DNA from: Brevundimonas sp. UBA2388 | Lineage (GTDB): Bacteria; Pseudomonadota; Alphaproteobacteria; Caulobacterales; Caulobacteraceae | Assembly: GCA_002343425.1 (NCBI GenBank) | Contig: DDSO01000113.1 | Span: 255-19,714 of the forward strand | DNA length: 19,460 bases | Reading direction: 5' to 3' | Shown: positions 6,722-15,046 of the stretch, piece by piece | How positions within the stretch are numbered: position 1 is the first letter of the stretch | Layout: every line of letters begins with the position of its first letter | Program-made: the position numbers and the translations under genes | The notes under the pieces: generated by a model | Told to the model about the DNA's origin: nothing | The model's database searches: none | Seen by the model: the letters and a program-made list of their open reading frames with translations, nothing else

Positions 6722-7816
6722 TCACCCGGCCGCCGCGAACTCGCTCAGCGCGTCGATGACCGCCCGGTTCTGATCCTCGGTGCCAATCGTTATCCGCAGG
6801 CAGTCCGGCAGGCCGTAGCCGCCGACGGGACGGACGATGATGCCCCTGGAGTTGAGATAGTCGTTCGCCGCGGCGGCGCTGCGCTTCTCGTCAGGGAAGC
6901 GGACCAGCACGAAATTCCCCGCCGAGGGGAAGACATCGAAGCCGAAGCCCTTGATGGCCTGGGTCAGACGCGGCCGCCAGGCGTGGACGAGGTCGCGCGA
7001 CGCCTTCTGGTGCGCCTCGTCGCCCAGGGCGGCGACGGCCGCCTCGATGCCGGGGACCGAGACGTTGAACGGCAGGCGGATGCGGTCGACCGCCTCGCAG
7101 ACTTTCAGCGGCGCATAGCCGAAACCGATGCGCAGGCCGCCGAGGCCGTGGATCTTGGAGAAGGTGCGGGTGACGATGACATTGTCGCTGTCGCGGGCGA
7201 GCGGGAAGCTGGTCTCCCAGTCCGGCTCGGCGACGAATTCGGCATAGGCCTCGTCGATGACCAGCAGGATGTGCGGCGGCAGGGCCGCGTGCAGACGGCG
7301 GATTTCCTCGGCCGTATTGTAGCTGCCGGTCGGGTTGGACGGGCTGGAGACATAGACGATGCGGGTGCGGTCATCGACCTCGGCCAGGATGGCCTCGGGC
7401 GTCAGCCGGAAGTCGGGTTCAGGGGCCAGCTTCACCGTCGCCTGGTTGGCCAGGGCGCTGATGCGATAGGCGAGGAAGCCGTATTTGCCGCTGACGACGT
7501 TGTCGCCGGCGGTGAGATAGGTCTGGTTCAGCAGGGCGAAGACCTCGTCCGAACCGTTGCCGAAGATCACTCGTTCAGGCTCCAGCCCGTGGTGCTCGGC
7601 CACGGCGTCGCGCAGCTTCATCGCCCGGCCGTCCGGGTACATGTGGATGTTCCCGATGGCGGCGGCATAGGCCTCGCGCGCCTTTCCGCCGGCGCCCAGG
7701 GCGTTCTCGTTGGACGAGAGCTTCATCGGCTCGGCCACGCCCTCGATGCGCGACTTGCCGCCGACATAGGGGGCGATGTCGAGGATGCCGGGCTTGGGCG
7801 CAGGCGCGTCGGTCAT
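6722..7816 (-). CDS. hisC: Histidinol-phosphate aminotransferase (PLP, fold type I)
   Basis: A 364-residue class I/II aminotransferase, the usual length for HisC. It transfers an amino group between glutamate and imidazole-acetol phosphate in histidine synthesis; many alphaproteobacterial HisC enzymes also act on aromatic keto acids. Visible motifs are LSSNENALG near residue 34, NPTG with Asn161, DEAYAEF, and the PLP lysine Lys221 in RTFSKIHGLGGLRIGF. Arginines near the C-terminus (RPVGGYGLPDCLRITIG) match the phosphate/carboxylate-binding arginines of the family. The ATG at 7814-7816 has GAGGA seven bases upstream, and I rejected a longer in-frame start at 7912. It is the last gene of the four-gene minus-strand operon, 16 bases after a chorismate-mutase-like gene, which suggests an aromatic amino-acid link. 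Confidence 0.93.
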   Translation of the reverse strand: MTDAPAPKPGILDIAPYVGGKSRIEGVAEPMKLSSNENALGAGGKAREAYAAAIGNIHMYPDGRAMKLRDAVAEHHGLEPERVIFGNGSDEVFALLNQTYLTAGDNVVSGKYGFLAYRISALANQATVKLAPEPDFRLTPEAILAEVDDRTRIVYVSSPSNPTGSYNTAEEIRRLHAALPPHILLVIDEAYAEFVAEPDWETSFPLARDSDNVIVTRTFSKIHGLGGLRIGFGYAPLKVCEAVDRIRLPFNVSVPGIEAAVAALGDEAHQKASRDLVHAWRPRLTQAIKGFGFDVFPSAGNFVLVRFPDEKRSAAAANDYLNSRGIIVRPVGGYGLPDCLRITIGTEDQNRAVIDALSEFAAAG

Positions 7817-7832
7817 GGGGCGGTCCTCGAAA

Positions 7833-8528
7833 TCAGAACTGGGGGGCGGCGCCGATGACGCCGGAAAGGCTGCCGGGCGCGGATGAAAGCCGCCCGTCCT
7901 CGGCCTGCACATAGCCCGCGAGCATGAACAGCTTCAAGCCGCCCGCCGCGATCAGCGGACTGGCGGCCAGGCCGGCGGCGGCCAAGGTCTCGATGATCCG
8001 GGCGTCGGGAGCCTTGCTGTCGGTGGCCCAGAAGGTCCGGTCGTCGCCGGTCGGTCCAGGCTGCGTCCGCTGCACCAGCAGGGCGCGGGGCAGGCCCCGG
8101 CGGTCGTCGGGCAGGGCGGCGAACACGCGCAGGGCGGGCTCGGCCAGCAGCCGTCCCCACCAGGCCTTGCCCGGCGTCAGGTCCAGCAGGGCGCGCGATC
8201 CCTCGCGGACGGCGGCCAGCGCCTGCTCCGGTTCCGCGGCTGTGCGGGCGGTCAGGCCGAAGCGGTCGGCGGCCAGGGTCTGGCTGGCGGGCCCCCAGAC
8301 GACCAGCGGCGCACTGTTCGCCGCGTCAATGCGCCCCAGCACCGCGCGAACGCCGGCGGCCACTGCAGGGGTCAGGCCGGTCAGCAGTTCGCGCATGGCG
8401 ATTACGTCAGCGTCCGGGGTCGGCCGGGCGCCGGCCGCGATCCTCAGGCGCACAGCCTCGGCGACGGCGCGATCCAGAGCGAGCCTTTCAGAGTCGGCCT
8501 CCGGCTCGATCAAGGGCCCTGGCGGCAT
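7833..8528 (-). CDS. Chorismate-mutase-like protein with C-terminal prephenate-dehydratase-like region
   Basis: A 231-residue protein that I match from memory to an alphaproteobacterial group often annotated chorismate mutase and found beside hisC. The N-terminal part (about residues 14-75, ERLALDRAVAEAVRLRIAAG to VLGRIDAANS) aligns loosely with the helical chorismate-mutase fold. It lacks the usual catalytic lysine and is shortened between the first two helices. The C-terminal part (about residues 75-215) has LVVWGPASQTLA, ALLDLTPGKAWWGRLLAEPALRVFAALP and the motif TGDDRTFWATD, which I associate with that group. Its ATG overlaps the stop of the DUF2125 gene by one base. Chorismate mutase activity is doubtful; a regulatory or partner role in Phe/Tyr synthesis is possible. 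The coding call is strong and the function call is moderate. Confidence 0.6.
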   Translation of the reverse strand: MPPGPLIEPEADSERLALDRAVAEAVRLRIAAGARPTPDADVIAMRELLTGLTPAVAAGVRAVLGRIDAANSAPLVVWGPASQTLAADRFGLTARTAAEPEQALAAVREGSRALLDLTPGKAWWGRLLAEPALRVFAALPDDRRGLPRALLVQRTQPGPTGDDRTFWATDSKAPDARIIETLAAAGLAASPLIAAGGLKLFMLAGYVQAEDGRLSSAPGSLSGVIGAAPQF

Positions 8529-9568
8529 CAGAACAGCCGCGGCGCCGGCGCGAGGGCGAAAGGCCCCAGCCAGGTGCGGCCGTCGCGGAACTGCACAACC
8601 AGGTCGACCGGGCGCTCGCCCGAAGCCGCTGTGGCCGCGGCGGCGCCCGCGGCTCCCATGCGGTTGACCGCCCCGGACTGCGACCGCGCCAGACCGGCGA
8701 TGGCGGCCATGGGCTGTTCGGCGGTCAGGGCCAACGACCCCTGCAGCCGGCCGTCGGCGCGCGCGAACAACGCATCGCTGGAAATGACGGCGGTGCTGTC
8801 CCCTGCCTTCAGCCGACCCCGAACGGCGCTGAACCGGCCGCCGGCCTCCGTCCAGGCGGCGAAGACCCCGGCGGCGTCCATGCCCTGCAGCCGGCTGGCG
8901 CCGACGATGGTGGTTTCGACATCGGCGCTGAGGCGGCCCTGGCGGGTCGCCCCCTCGACCGGGCCGCCCGGCCGCCCGCGCGCGTCGACAAGGCGGAACA
9001 GCACGTCCAGTTCGTCGGTCGAGGCCTGGCCGTCGGTCAGATGCGGCCGGGTCTCAAGCTGGATCCGTTCCGCCGAGACGATGGGAAACGGCTCGGCGCC
9101 TTCCAGCGCGGTGAAGGTCGGGCGGATCATCTCGGCCCGCAGATCGGGGAAGCGGTCGCGAAGATGGCTGATGCTGAAACGCAGACCGTCGCCGGCGATG
9201 GCGATCCTGCCCTTGTCCGCCCGCGTAAGGGTCAGGCCGTCGGGGGCCACGACCACCCAGTGGTCGGGATTCCAGGAACTGGCTTCGGCGACCAGTTCAG
9301 GCACCGAGACGCCATGGCCGGAGGGGGCGAGAATGTCGGCTTGCGGCATCGACACCCGCGTCCGGAACGGCCAGCCGGTGATGCTGACCGGGGCGTGGGT
9401 GATGGTCCAGCCGTCCTGCTTCAGGACCTCGACCTGGGCGGTCAGCCGGGTCTCGACCTGGTCGGTCAGCCAGAACCACCAGCCGGTCCATGCGGCGAGC
9501 AGCAGGCCCACGATCATGAAGGGCACGGCGAGGCCGCGGCGGGAATGGCGGGGGGCGGTGTCGGTCAT
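8528..9568 (-). CDS. DUF2125-family membrane-anchored periplasmic protein
   Basis: A 346-residue protein with a basic N-terminus and a single signal-anchor helix at about residues 13-32 (LAVPFMIVGLLLAAWTGWWFW). A mostly beta-strand domain follows, rich in short amphipathic stretches such as GWTITHAPVSITGWPFRTRVSMPQADI. That WPFR-type motif soon after the anchor is typical of DUF2125. The function is unknown; the layout suggests an envelope protein facing the periplasm. It sits 11 bases after the helicase gene and overlaps the chorismate-mutase-like gene by one base, so it is inside the operon. The Shine-Dalgarno sequence is weak (GAAG), consistent with coupled translation. Confidence 0.82.
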   Translation of the reverse strand: MTDTAPRHSRRGLAVPFMIVGLLLAAWTGWWFWLTDQVETRLTAQVEVLKQDGWTITHAPVSITGWPFRTRVSMPQADILAPSGHGVSVPELVAEASSWNPDHWVVVAPDGLTLTRADKGRIAIAGDGLRFSISHLRDRFPDLRAEMIRPTFTALEGAEPFPIVSAERIQLETRPHLTDGQASTDELDVLFRLVDARGRPGGPVEGATRQGRLSADVETTIVGASRLQGMDAAGVFAAWTEAGGRFSAVRGRLKAGDSTAVISSDALFARADGRLQGSLALTAEQPMAAIAGLARSQSGAVNRMGAAGAAAATAASGERPVDLVVQFRDGRTWLGPFALAPAPRLF

Positions 9569-9579
9569 CGGGGCTTCGT

Positions 9580-12444
9580 CTAGTCCGGCTTGAGGAAGGC
9601 GCCAACCAGTTCCACCGCCTCGGCCAGCCCCATGCGCTGGACCTCGGTGCCCGGCGGCAGGCTGGCGAACAGGCGGGTCGGGGCGGCGGCGTCGAGCATG
9701 ACGAAGACTCCCTTGTCGTCGGCGCGGCGGATCAGCCGGCCGAAGGCCTGGGCCATCTTGGCGCGGGCGAGGGCGTCGTCGAAATTGCGCCCGCCCGCGC
9801 CCTCGCCGCCGAAGCGCAGGCGGCGCGCCTTGTGCAGCAGGTCGGGGCGGGGCCAGGGCACGCGATCGAAGGCGAGGATGCGCAGGGACCGGCCCGGCAC
9901 ATCGACGCCGTCCCGGACCGCATCGGTGCCCAGCAGGCAGGAATCCTGTTCGGCGCGGAAGACGTCGACCAGGGCCCCGACCTCGAGCGGATCGACGTGC
10001 TGGGCGTAGAGGGGGATACCCGCCTTCGCCAGATCCGGGCCCAGCCGCTCATAGACCGCCTTCAACCGGCGGATGGCGGTGAACAGGCCCAAGCCCCCGC
10101 CGCCCGCCGCAAGGAAGAGTTCGCGCATGGCCGCCGCCGTCTGGCGCGGGTCGTCCTTGACCAGGTCGTTGACCACAATGACCCGCGCATTGGCGGCGTA
10201 GTCGAACGGGCTTTCGACCTTCAGCGTCCGGGCCGGTTCGATCAGCCGGGCTGAGCCGGTGCGCAGCCGGGCCATGTCGAACGGATCATCCGCGTTCGGA
10301 TCGGACAGGGTGGCGCTGGTCACCAGCACGCCGTGGGCGGGCATGATGACCGCGGCCTCCAGCGGCACGGTCGGGTCGATCCAGTGGCGGCGCAGGGCCA
10401 CGTCCATAATCCGGCCGAAGGCGGCTTCGGCCGACAGCCAGTCGAGGAAGTCGGGATCCGGTTCGTCCGACGAGACCTCGAGCGCCGCCAGCATCGACCG
10501 CCAGCCGGGCAGGGTCATGCGGGCGCGGCGGTCGAGGCCGCGCAGGGCCCCTTCGATGCGGGCGCGCGACGCGCCATCCAGATCGGCGGCCTCGTCGTCG
10601 AGGATGTCTTCCAGATGCCGCGACAGGGCCAGCAGCGGCGCCTCGACGGCGGCCAGGGCCTGGGCTGCCTCGCGCGCGGCTTCCAGCACCGGTTCGGTGA
10701 CGGGGCGCAGGGAGCATTCCATGCCGAACTCGACCCCGCTGCCTGACGCATTCTCGCTCGTCCGCGCCCGGAGCTGTTCCAGCGCGGCCAGCAGGAAGCG
10801 TTCGATCGGCCCGACCGGATTAACCTCGCCCGAGGCCGGGGCGATGCGGCCGGATACGCCCTCGCCGGGCAACTGGGCGGCGGCGCGCACGGCGTCCTGC
10901 AGCGCCTTGGTCGCTGCCTCGTTGTCGGCGCACAGGTCGCCGAGCCGCTGTTCCAGACCGCGCCCGCGACGGCCGCGGCCCTCGGGCCCGCGCAGCCAGC
11001 GGCGCAGTTCGGCGGCCTCCTGACCCGACAGGCAGGCCGAGAAGGCGCTGTCGGCGGCGTCGAACAGATGATGGCCCTCGTCGAAGACGATCCGCTTCAG
11101 CGCCGCCGTCTCACCGTCCTGCTTCAGCCCGCGCGCCGAGCGGGCGCCGTCGAAGGCGGCCTGTGTCATGACGAGGGCGTGGTTGGCGACAACGAGATCG
11201 GCGCGGCGGCTGGCGCGAATGGTCTTTTCGACGAAACAGGTGCGGTAGTGGGGGCAGGCGGCGTGGACGCATTCGCCGCGGCGGTCGACCAGATTGGCGG
11301 CGCTGGCCTGATGGCTCGGCCCTGTCGCGAACAGGCCGGGCAGCCAGCCCGAATAGTCGCCGCCGGTCATGTCGCCGTCGCGCGTATGCATGGCCCATCG
11401 GCTGGCCAGCGCCATGCCGACCAGGTCGCCGTTCCCCAGCTGGGCCGCCTGCACCATGTCCTGCAGGTTCAGCAGGCAGAGGTAGTTCTCGCGCCCCTTG
11501 CGGACGACGGTCTTCTTCTTGCGCTCAACCGGGTCGGGCCAGAGGGCGGCGCTCTCGCGGTCGATCTGGCGCTGCAGGGCGCGGGTGTAGGTCGAGACCC
11601 AGGCGGCTCCCTGATTCCGCTCGGCCCACAGGCTGGCGGGGGCGAGGTAGCCGAGGGTCTTGCCCGTGCCCGTGCCGGCCTCGGCCAGCAGGAACCGGGG
11701 GCGGCCCTCCTCATTGCGTGGCGAGAAGGCGTAGGCGGCCTCGGCGGCGTAGTCGGACTGGGTCGGCCGGGTCTCGTCGAGGCCCGAGGCCTGAAGCAGT
11801 TTCTCCAGGCGGATGCGGGCGCTCTCGGAATCGACCGGGGCGGAGCCGGCCTCGCCGCGCGGGGCCTCGTCCTCCCATTCCGGCAGGCGCGACCAGACGT
11901 CGAGACCGCTGCCGCGATGATTGCGGTCCCGGAGCGGCCGGGTCCGCAGGGCGCCGGAGACGCGCCAGGCCCAGGACCAGCCGGCGCGGCCCAGGGTCTC
12001 GGCCAAGGTGAAGGCGGCCTCCCGGTCGGGATAGGCCGGGTCGGCCAGTTCGCGCAGCAGGCCGTCGGCGGCGCGGCGCAGGGCCTCGGCCTGGGCCTCC
12101 GCCCCCTTCGGTTCGCTCATCCCCATGGCGAGGGCCAGACCGCTGGGCGAGGGGGCGCAGAAGCGGGCGGGGCGGACAAAGGCGAAAAGCTCCAGCACGT
12201 CCAGCAGATCAGACGAGCGCGGCGGCGGGGCGATGCCAAGCCGGCGCGCGGTCAAGCTGGCGTGGGCCACCATGACCGGGGCGGTGGTGAAGGCCCCCTC
12301 GGCGGCCCCGCGCCCGATCTTCCTCGCGCCCTCGCCATCGCAGATCGCCCCCGCGCCCGGCGGAATCGCCAGCGCCGGCGGCAAGGCCAGCCATGGTTCG
12401 GCTCCGGTCAGGGCGGCAGCGGATGTGAGGGAGTCGGTGGACAC
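9580..12444 (-). CDS. DinG/XPD-type Fe-S ATP-dependent DNA helicase with a degenerate exonuclease-like N-terminus
   Basis: A 954-residue superfamily 2 helicase. Motif I is AEAGTGTGKT with Lys262, and motif II is DEGH starting at Asp455. Further motifs are TSATL, GTDAVRDGVDVPG and QAFGRLIRR. Cys323, Cys392, Cys397 and Cys403 repeat the spacing of the E. coli DinG 4Fe-4S ligands (the last three separated by 5 and 6). This group unwinds DNA 5' to 3', including D-loops, R-loops and forks. The 250 residues before motif I resemble a DEDDh exonuclease fold of the kind fused to Gram-positive DinG: VMVAHASLTARRLG, SSDLLDVLELFAFVRP and a closing helix. The acidic catalytic residues appear to be lost. 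It starts with GTG and heads the hisC operon. Confidence 0.9.
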   Translation of the reverse strand: MSTDSLTSAAALTGAEPWLALPPALAIPPGAGAICDGEGARKIGRGAAEGAFTTAPVMVAHASLTARRLGIAPPPRSSDLLDVLELFAFVRPARFCAPSPSGLALAMGMSEPKGAEAQAEALRRAADGLLRELADPAYPDREAAFTLAETLGRAGWSWAWRVSGALRTRPLRDRNHRGSGLDVWSRLPEWEDEAPRGEAGSAPVDSESARIRLEKLLQASGLDETRPTQSDYAAEAAYAFSPRNEEGRPRFLLAEAGTGTGKTLGYLAPASLWAERNQGAAWVSTYTRALQRQIDRESAALWPDPVERKKKTVVRKGRENYLCLLNLQDMVQAAQLGNGDLVGMALASRWAMHTRDGDMTGGDYSGWLPGLFATGPSHQASAANLVDRRGECVHAACPHYRTCFVEKTIRASRRADLVVANHALVMTQAAFDGARSARGLKQDGETAALKRIVFDEGHHLFDAADSAFSACLSGQEAAELRRWLRGPEGRGRRGRGLEQRLGDLCADNEAATKALQDAVRAAAQLPGEGVSGRIAPASGEVNPVGPIERFLLAALEQLRARTSENASGSGVEFGMECSLRPVTEPVLEAAREAAQALAAVEAPLLALSRHLEDILDDEAADLDGASRARIEGALRGLDRRARMTLPGWRSMLAALEVSSDEPDPDFLDWLSAEAAFGRIMDVALRRHWIDPTVPLEAAVIMPAHGVLVTSATLSDPNADDPFDMARLRTGSARLIEPARTLKVESPFDYAANARVIVVNDLVKDDPRQTAAAMRELFLAAGGGGLGLFTAIRRLKAVYERLGPDLAKAGIPLYAQHVDPLEVGALVDVFRAEQDSCLLGTDAVRDGVDVPGRSLRILAFDRVPWPRPDLLHKARRLRFGGEGAGGRNFDDALARAKMAQAFGRLIRRADDKGVFVMLDAAAPTRLFASLPPGTEVQRMGLAEAVELVGAFLKPD

Positions 12445-12450
12445 GACCGA

Positions 12451-12458
12451 TAGATAGC
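12451..12458 (-). promoter_or_regulatory. Candidate -10 element for the DinG-type helicase operon (possible leaderless start)
   Basis: On the minus strand this reads GCTATCTA. It shares GCTA and one further position with the Caulobacter housekeeping -10 consensus GCTANAWC. The T of GCTA is 12 bases before the GTG start at 12444, which would place transcription start at or very near the first codon. No Shine-Dalgarno sequence is visible, and I see no clear -35. Confidence 0.35.
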
Positions 12459-12488
12459 CGGTCGGGACATGAAACGGAACGGGAACAT

Positions 12489-12496
12489 GCTATAGG
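12489..12496 (+). promoter_or_regulatory. Candidate extended -10 for the Lhr-type helicase (likely leaderless mRNA)
   Basis: TGCTATAGG contains GCTATAGG, matching six of eight positions of the Caulobacter -10 consensus GCTANAWC, with a TG extension. The T of GCTA is 12 bases before the GTG at 12503, so the expected transcription start is the first base of the start codon. There is no Shine-Dalgarno sequence in the six bases between. The -35 region is poor, which a TG-extended -10 can tolerate. Confidence 0.5.
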
Positions 12497-12502
12497 CGCG
12501 GT

Positions 12503-15046
12503 GTGACGCCGCCGCCCGCTCCTGCAACGCTTTCGCCCCTGTTCGCCGACTGGTTCGCGCGGCGCGGCTGGTCGCCGCGTCGGCATCAGCTGGAGATGAT
12601 CGCGGCGGCCGAGGCTGGGTCGCACGCCCTGCTGGTGGCGCCGACGGGGGGCGGCAAGACGCTGGCAGGGTTCCTGCCGTCGCTGGTGGAACTGGCCGAG
12701 CGAGGGCCAAGGCCGGCGTTCGGGCCGGGATCGGGGGTACACACGCTTTATCTGTCGCCGCTGAAGGCCCTGACGACCGACGTCGAGCGCAATCTGATGA
12801 CGCCGATCCGCGAGATCGGGCTGAACATCCATGTCGAGAGCCGGACGGGCGACACCAAACAGTCGAAGAAGGCGCGGCAGCGCGAGTTCCCGCCGGACAT
12901 CCTGCTGACCACGCCCGAACAGCTGGCCCTGTTCTGCGCCTGGGACGGGGCGCGCGACTATTTCGCTGATCTGAAGTGCGTCGTGCTGGACGAGGTGCAT
13001 GCGATCTGGAGCGGCAAGCGGGGGGACCTGCTGTCGCTGGGTCTGGGGCGGTTGCAGCAGTTCGCCCCGGCCATGCGGCGGGTGGCGCTGTCGGCGACGG
13101 TGGACGATCCGGAGATGATCGCGGGGTGGCTGAAGCCCGGTCTGGACGACTCCGTCACCATCGTCCGAGGCGACCCCAGCGCGCCGCCGGTGGTCGATGT
13201 GCTGGTCTCCGAAGGCAAGGTGCCGTGGGCCGGCCACACCGGCCAGCACGCCATCCCCGAGGTCTATGAGGCGCTGAAGCGCTCGGGCATGACCCTGATC
13301 TTCGTCAACACGCGCTGGCAGGCGGAGTTCGTCTTCCAGTCGTTGTGGGCGATCAATGAGGACGACCTGCCGATCGCCCTGCACCACGGCTCGCTGGCGG
13401 CGGAACAGCGGCGCAAGGTCGAGGCGGCGATGGCGCGGGGCGACCTGCGGGCGGTAGTCTGCACCTCGACGCTCGACCTCGGCATCGACTGGGGCGACGT
13501 CGATCTGGTCATCCAGCTGGCCGCGCCCAAGGGCGCCTCGCGGCTGGTGCAGCGGATCGGCCGGGCCAACCACCGACTGGACGAGCCGTCGCGCGCCCTG
13601 ATGGTGCCGGCCAGCCGGTTCGAGATGCTGGAATGCCAGGCCGCGCGCGAGGCGGTGGCCGAGAACGCCTTCGACTGGGAGCCTGTACATACGGGCACGC
13701 TGGATACGCTGGCCCAGCATGTCATGGGCTGCGCCTGTTCCGAGCCGTTCGCACTGGATGATCTGTATACGGAGATCACCGGCTGCGGCCCCTATCGCGG
13801 GCTGACGTACGAGGCGTTCGAGGAGGTGGTCGATCTGGTCGCCACCGGGGGCTATGCGCTGCGCACCTATGAGCGGTTCGCGCGGATTGTGCGGACGCAG
13901 GACGGCAAGTGGAAGGTCCGCAACGCCCAGACGGCGCAGCGGCACCGGATGAACGTCGGCACCATCGTGGCGGCGGCGACGCTGAATGTGCGCATCGCCT
14001 CGCGGCGCGGGGGCGCGTCGAAACAGCTGATCGGCGGCCGCAAGGTCGGCGAGGCGGAAGAGAACTATTTCGAGCAGATGTCGCCCGGCGACACCTTCGT
14101 CTTCGCCGGCCAGGTCTGGGCCTTCCAGGGCATCAACGGCATGGATGCGCTGGTCACTCACGCCCAGGACAGGGACCCGAAGATCCCCTCATGGGGCGGA
14201 TCGAAATTCCCCATGTCGACGTCGCTGGCGAGCCGGGTGCGGGCGATGATCCAGGACCGCGACCACTGGCGCGTCCTGCCGCCCGATGTGCAGGAGTGGC
14301 TGGAGCTGCAGGAGGCGCGGTCGGTCATCCCGGATGCGGAAACCCTGCTGGTCGAGACCTTCCCGCGCGGTTCGCGGCATTTCCTCGTCGCCTATCCGTT
14401 CGAGGGCGGGCTGGCGCATGCGACCCTGTGCATGCTGCTGACGCGGCGGCTGGACCGGCTGGGCGTCGGGCCGCTGGGGTTCGTCTGCACCGACTATTCG
14501 CTGGCCATCTGGTCGATCAAGCCCCTGATCGACAAGAATGGGGACGGCCTCGACCTCGGCGCCCTGTTCGAGCCGGACATGCTGGGCGACGATCTGGAGA
14601 GCTGGCTGGCCGAGAGCTTCATGATGAAGCGGACGTTCCGCAATTGCGCCCTGATCTCCGGGCTGATCGAAAAGCGCCAGCCGGGCAATGAGAAGACCGG
14701 CCGGCAGGTGACCTTCTCGACGGACCTTATCTACGACGTGCTGCGGCGGCATCAACCCGACCATCTGCTGCTCAAGACCGCCCGCGCCGATGCGGCCGCG
14801 GGCCTGCTGGATGTGGCGCGTCTGGGGCAGTTGCTGGAGCGGATCCGGGGCCAGATCAAACATGTGCCGCTGGAGCGGCCCTCGCCCTTCTGTGTCCCGG
14901 TGCTTGTCCAGATCGGTCGGGAGCGGGTCGGCGGTGGACAGGCGGCGGAGATGATCTTGGACGCCTCGGCCTACGGGTTCGACGAGGAGACGCTGATCGC
15001 CGAAGTGATGGCGGACGCGCCGCCCGAACTTGCGGGGGCGGAATGA
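12503..15046 (+). CDS. Ligase-associated Lhr-type DEXH-box DNA helicase
   Basis: An 847-residue superfamily 2 helicase of the Lhr-core type, matching the ligase-associated DNA damage response helicase (TIGR04121) in length and neighbour. Visible motifs are APTGGGKT with Lys52, LDEVH with Asp163, ALSATV, STLDLGIDWGDVD and QRIGRANHR with Gln350. The second half carries the winged-helix and Lhr C-terminal domains (for example WGGSKFPMSTSLASRVRAM and EPDMLGDDLESWLAESFMMKRTFRNCA). Lhr-core enzymes are ssDNA-dependent ATPases that translocate 3' to 5' and unwind duplexes; a repair role is inferred. The gene overlaps pdeM by four bases (ATGA). The GTG start is supported by the -10 exactly upstream. 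The ligase and exonuclease found in complete versions of the cluster are absent from this window. Confidence 0.92.
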   Translation: MTPPPAPATLSPLFADWFARRGWSPRRHQLEMIAAAEAGSHALLVAPTGGGKTLAGFLPSLVELAERGPRPAFGPGSGVHTLYLSPLKALTTDVERNLMTPIREIGLNIHVESRTGDTKQSKKARQREFPPDILLTTPEQLALFCAWDGARDYFADLKCVVLDEVHAIWSGKRGDLLSLGLGRLQQFAPAMRRVALSATVDDPEMIAGWLKPGLDDSVTIVRGDPSAPPVVDVLVSEGKVPWAGHTGQHAIPEVYEALKRSGMTLIFVNTRWQAEFVFQSLWAINEDDLPIALHHGSLAAEQRRKVEAAMARGDLRAVVCTSTLDLGIDWGDVDLVIQLAAPKGASRLVQRIGRANHRLDEPSRALMVPASRFEMLECQAAREAVAENAFDWEPVHTGTLDTLAQHVMGCACSEPFALDDLYTEITGCGPYRGLTYEAFEEVVDLVATGGYALRTYERFARIVRTQDGKWKVRNAQTAQRHRMNVGTIVAAATLNVRIASRRGGASKQLIGGRKVGEAEENYFEQMSPGDTFVFAGQVWAFQGINGMDALVTHAQDRDPKIPSWGGSKFPMSTSLASRVRAMIQDRDHWRVLPPDVQEWLELQEARSVIPDAETLLVETFPRGSRHFLVAYPFEGGLAHATLCMLLTRRLDRLGVGPLGFVCTDYSLAIWSIKPLIDKNGDGLDLGALFEPDMLGDDLESWLAESFMMKRTFRNCALISGLIEKRQPGNEKTGRQVTFSTDLIYDVLRRHQPDHLLLKTARADAAAGLLDVARLGQLLERIRGQIKHVPLERPSPFCVPVLVQIGRERVGGGQAAEMILDASAYGFDEETLIAEVMADAPPELAGAE

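Noticed and set aside
6656..7858. 400-codon plus-strand frame opposite hisC
   Set aside because: No recognisable domain, and fully covered by hisC, which has all the aminotransferase motifs.
7817..7912. Longer in-frame start for hisC
   Set aside because: The extra 32 residues are low complexity and overlap the upstream gene. The ATG at 7816 has a good Shine-Dalgarno sequence and gives the normal HisC length.
12209..14161. 650-codon open frame on the minus strand across the DinG-type start and opposite the Lhr-type helicase
   Set aside because: Its product is Arg/His/Pro-rich with no motif and conflicts with two clear helicase genes. It is an antisense shadow of high-GC codon use.
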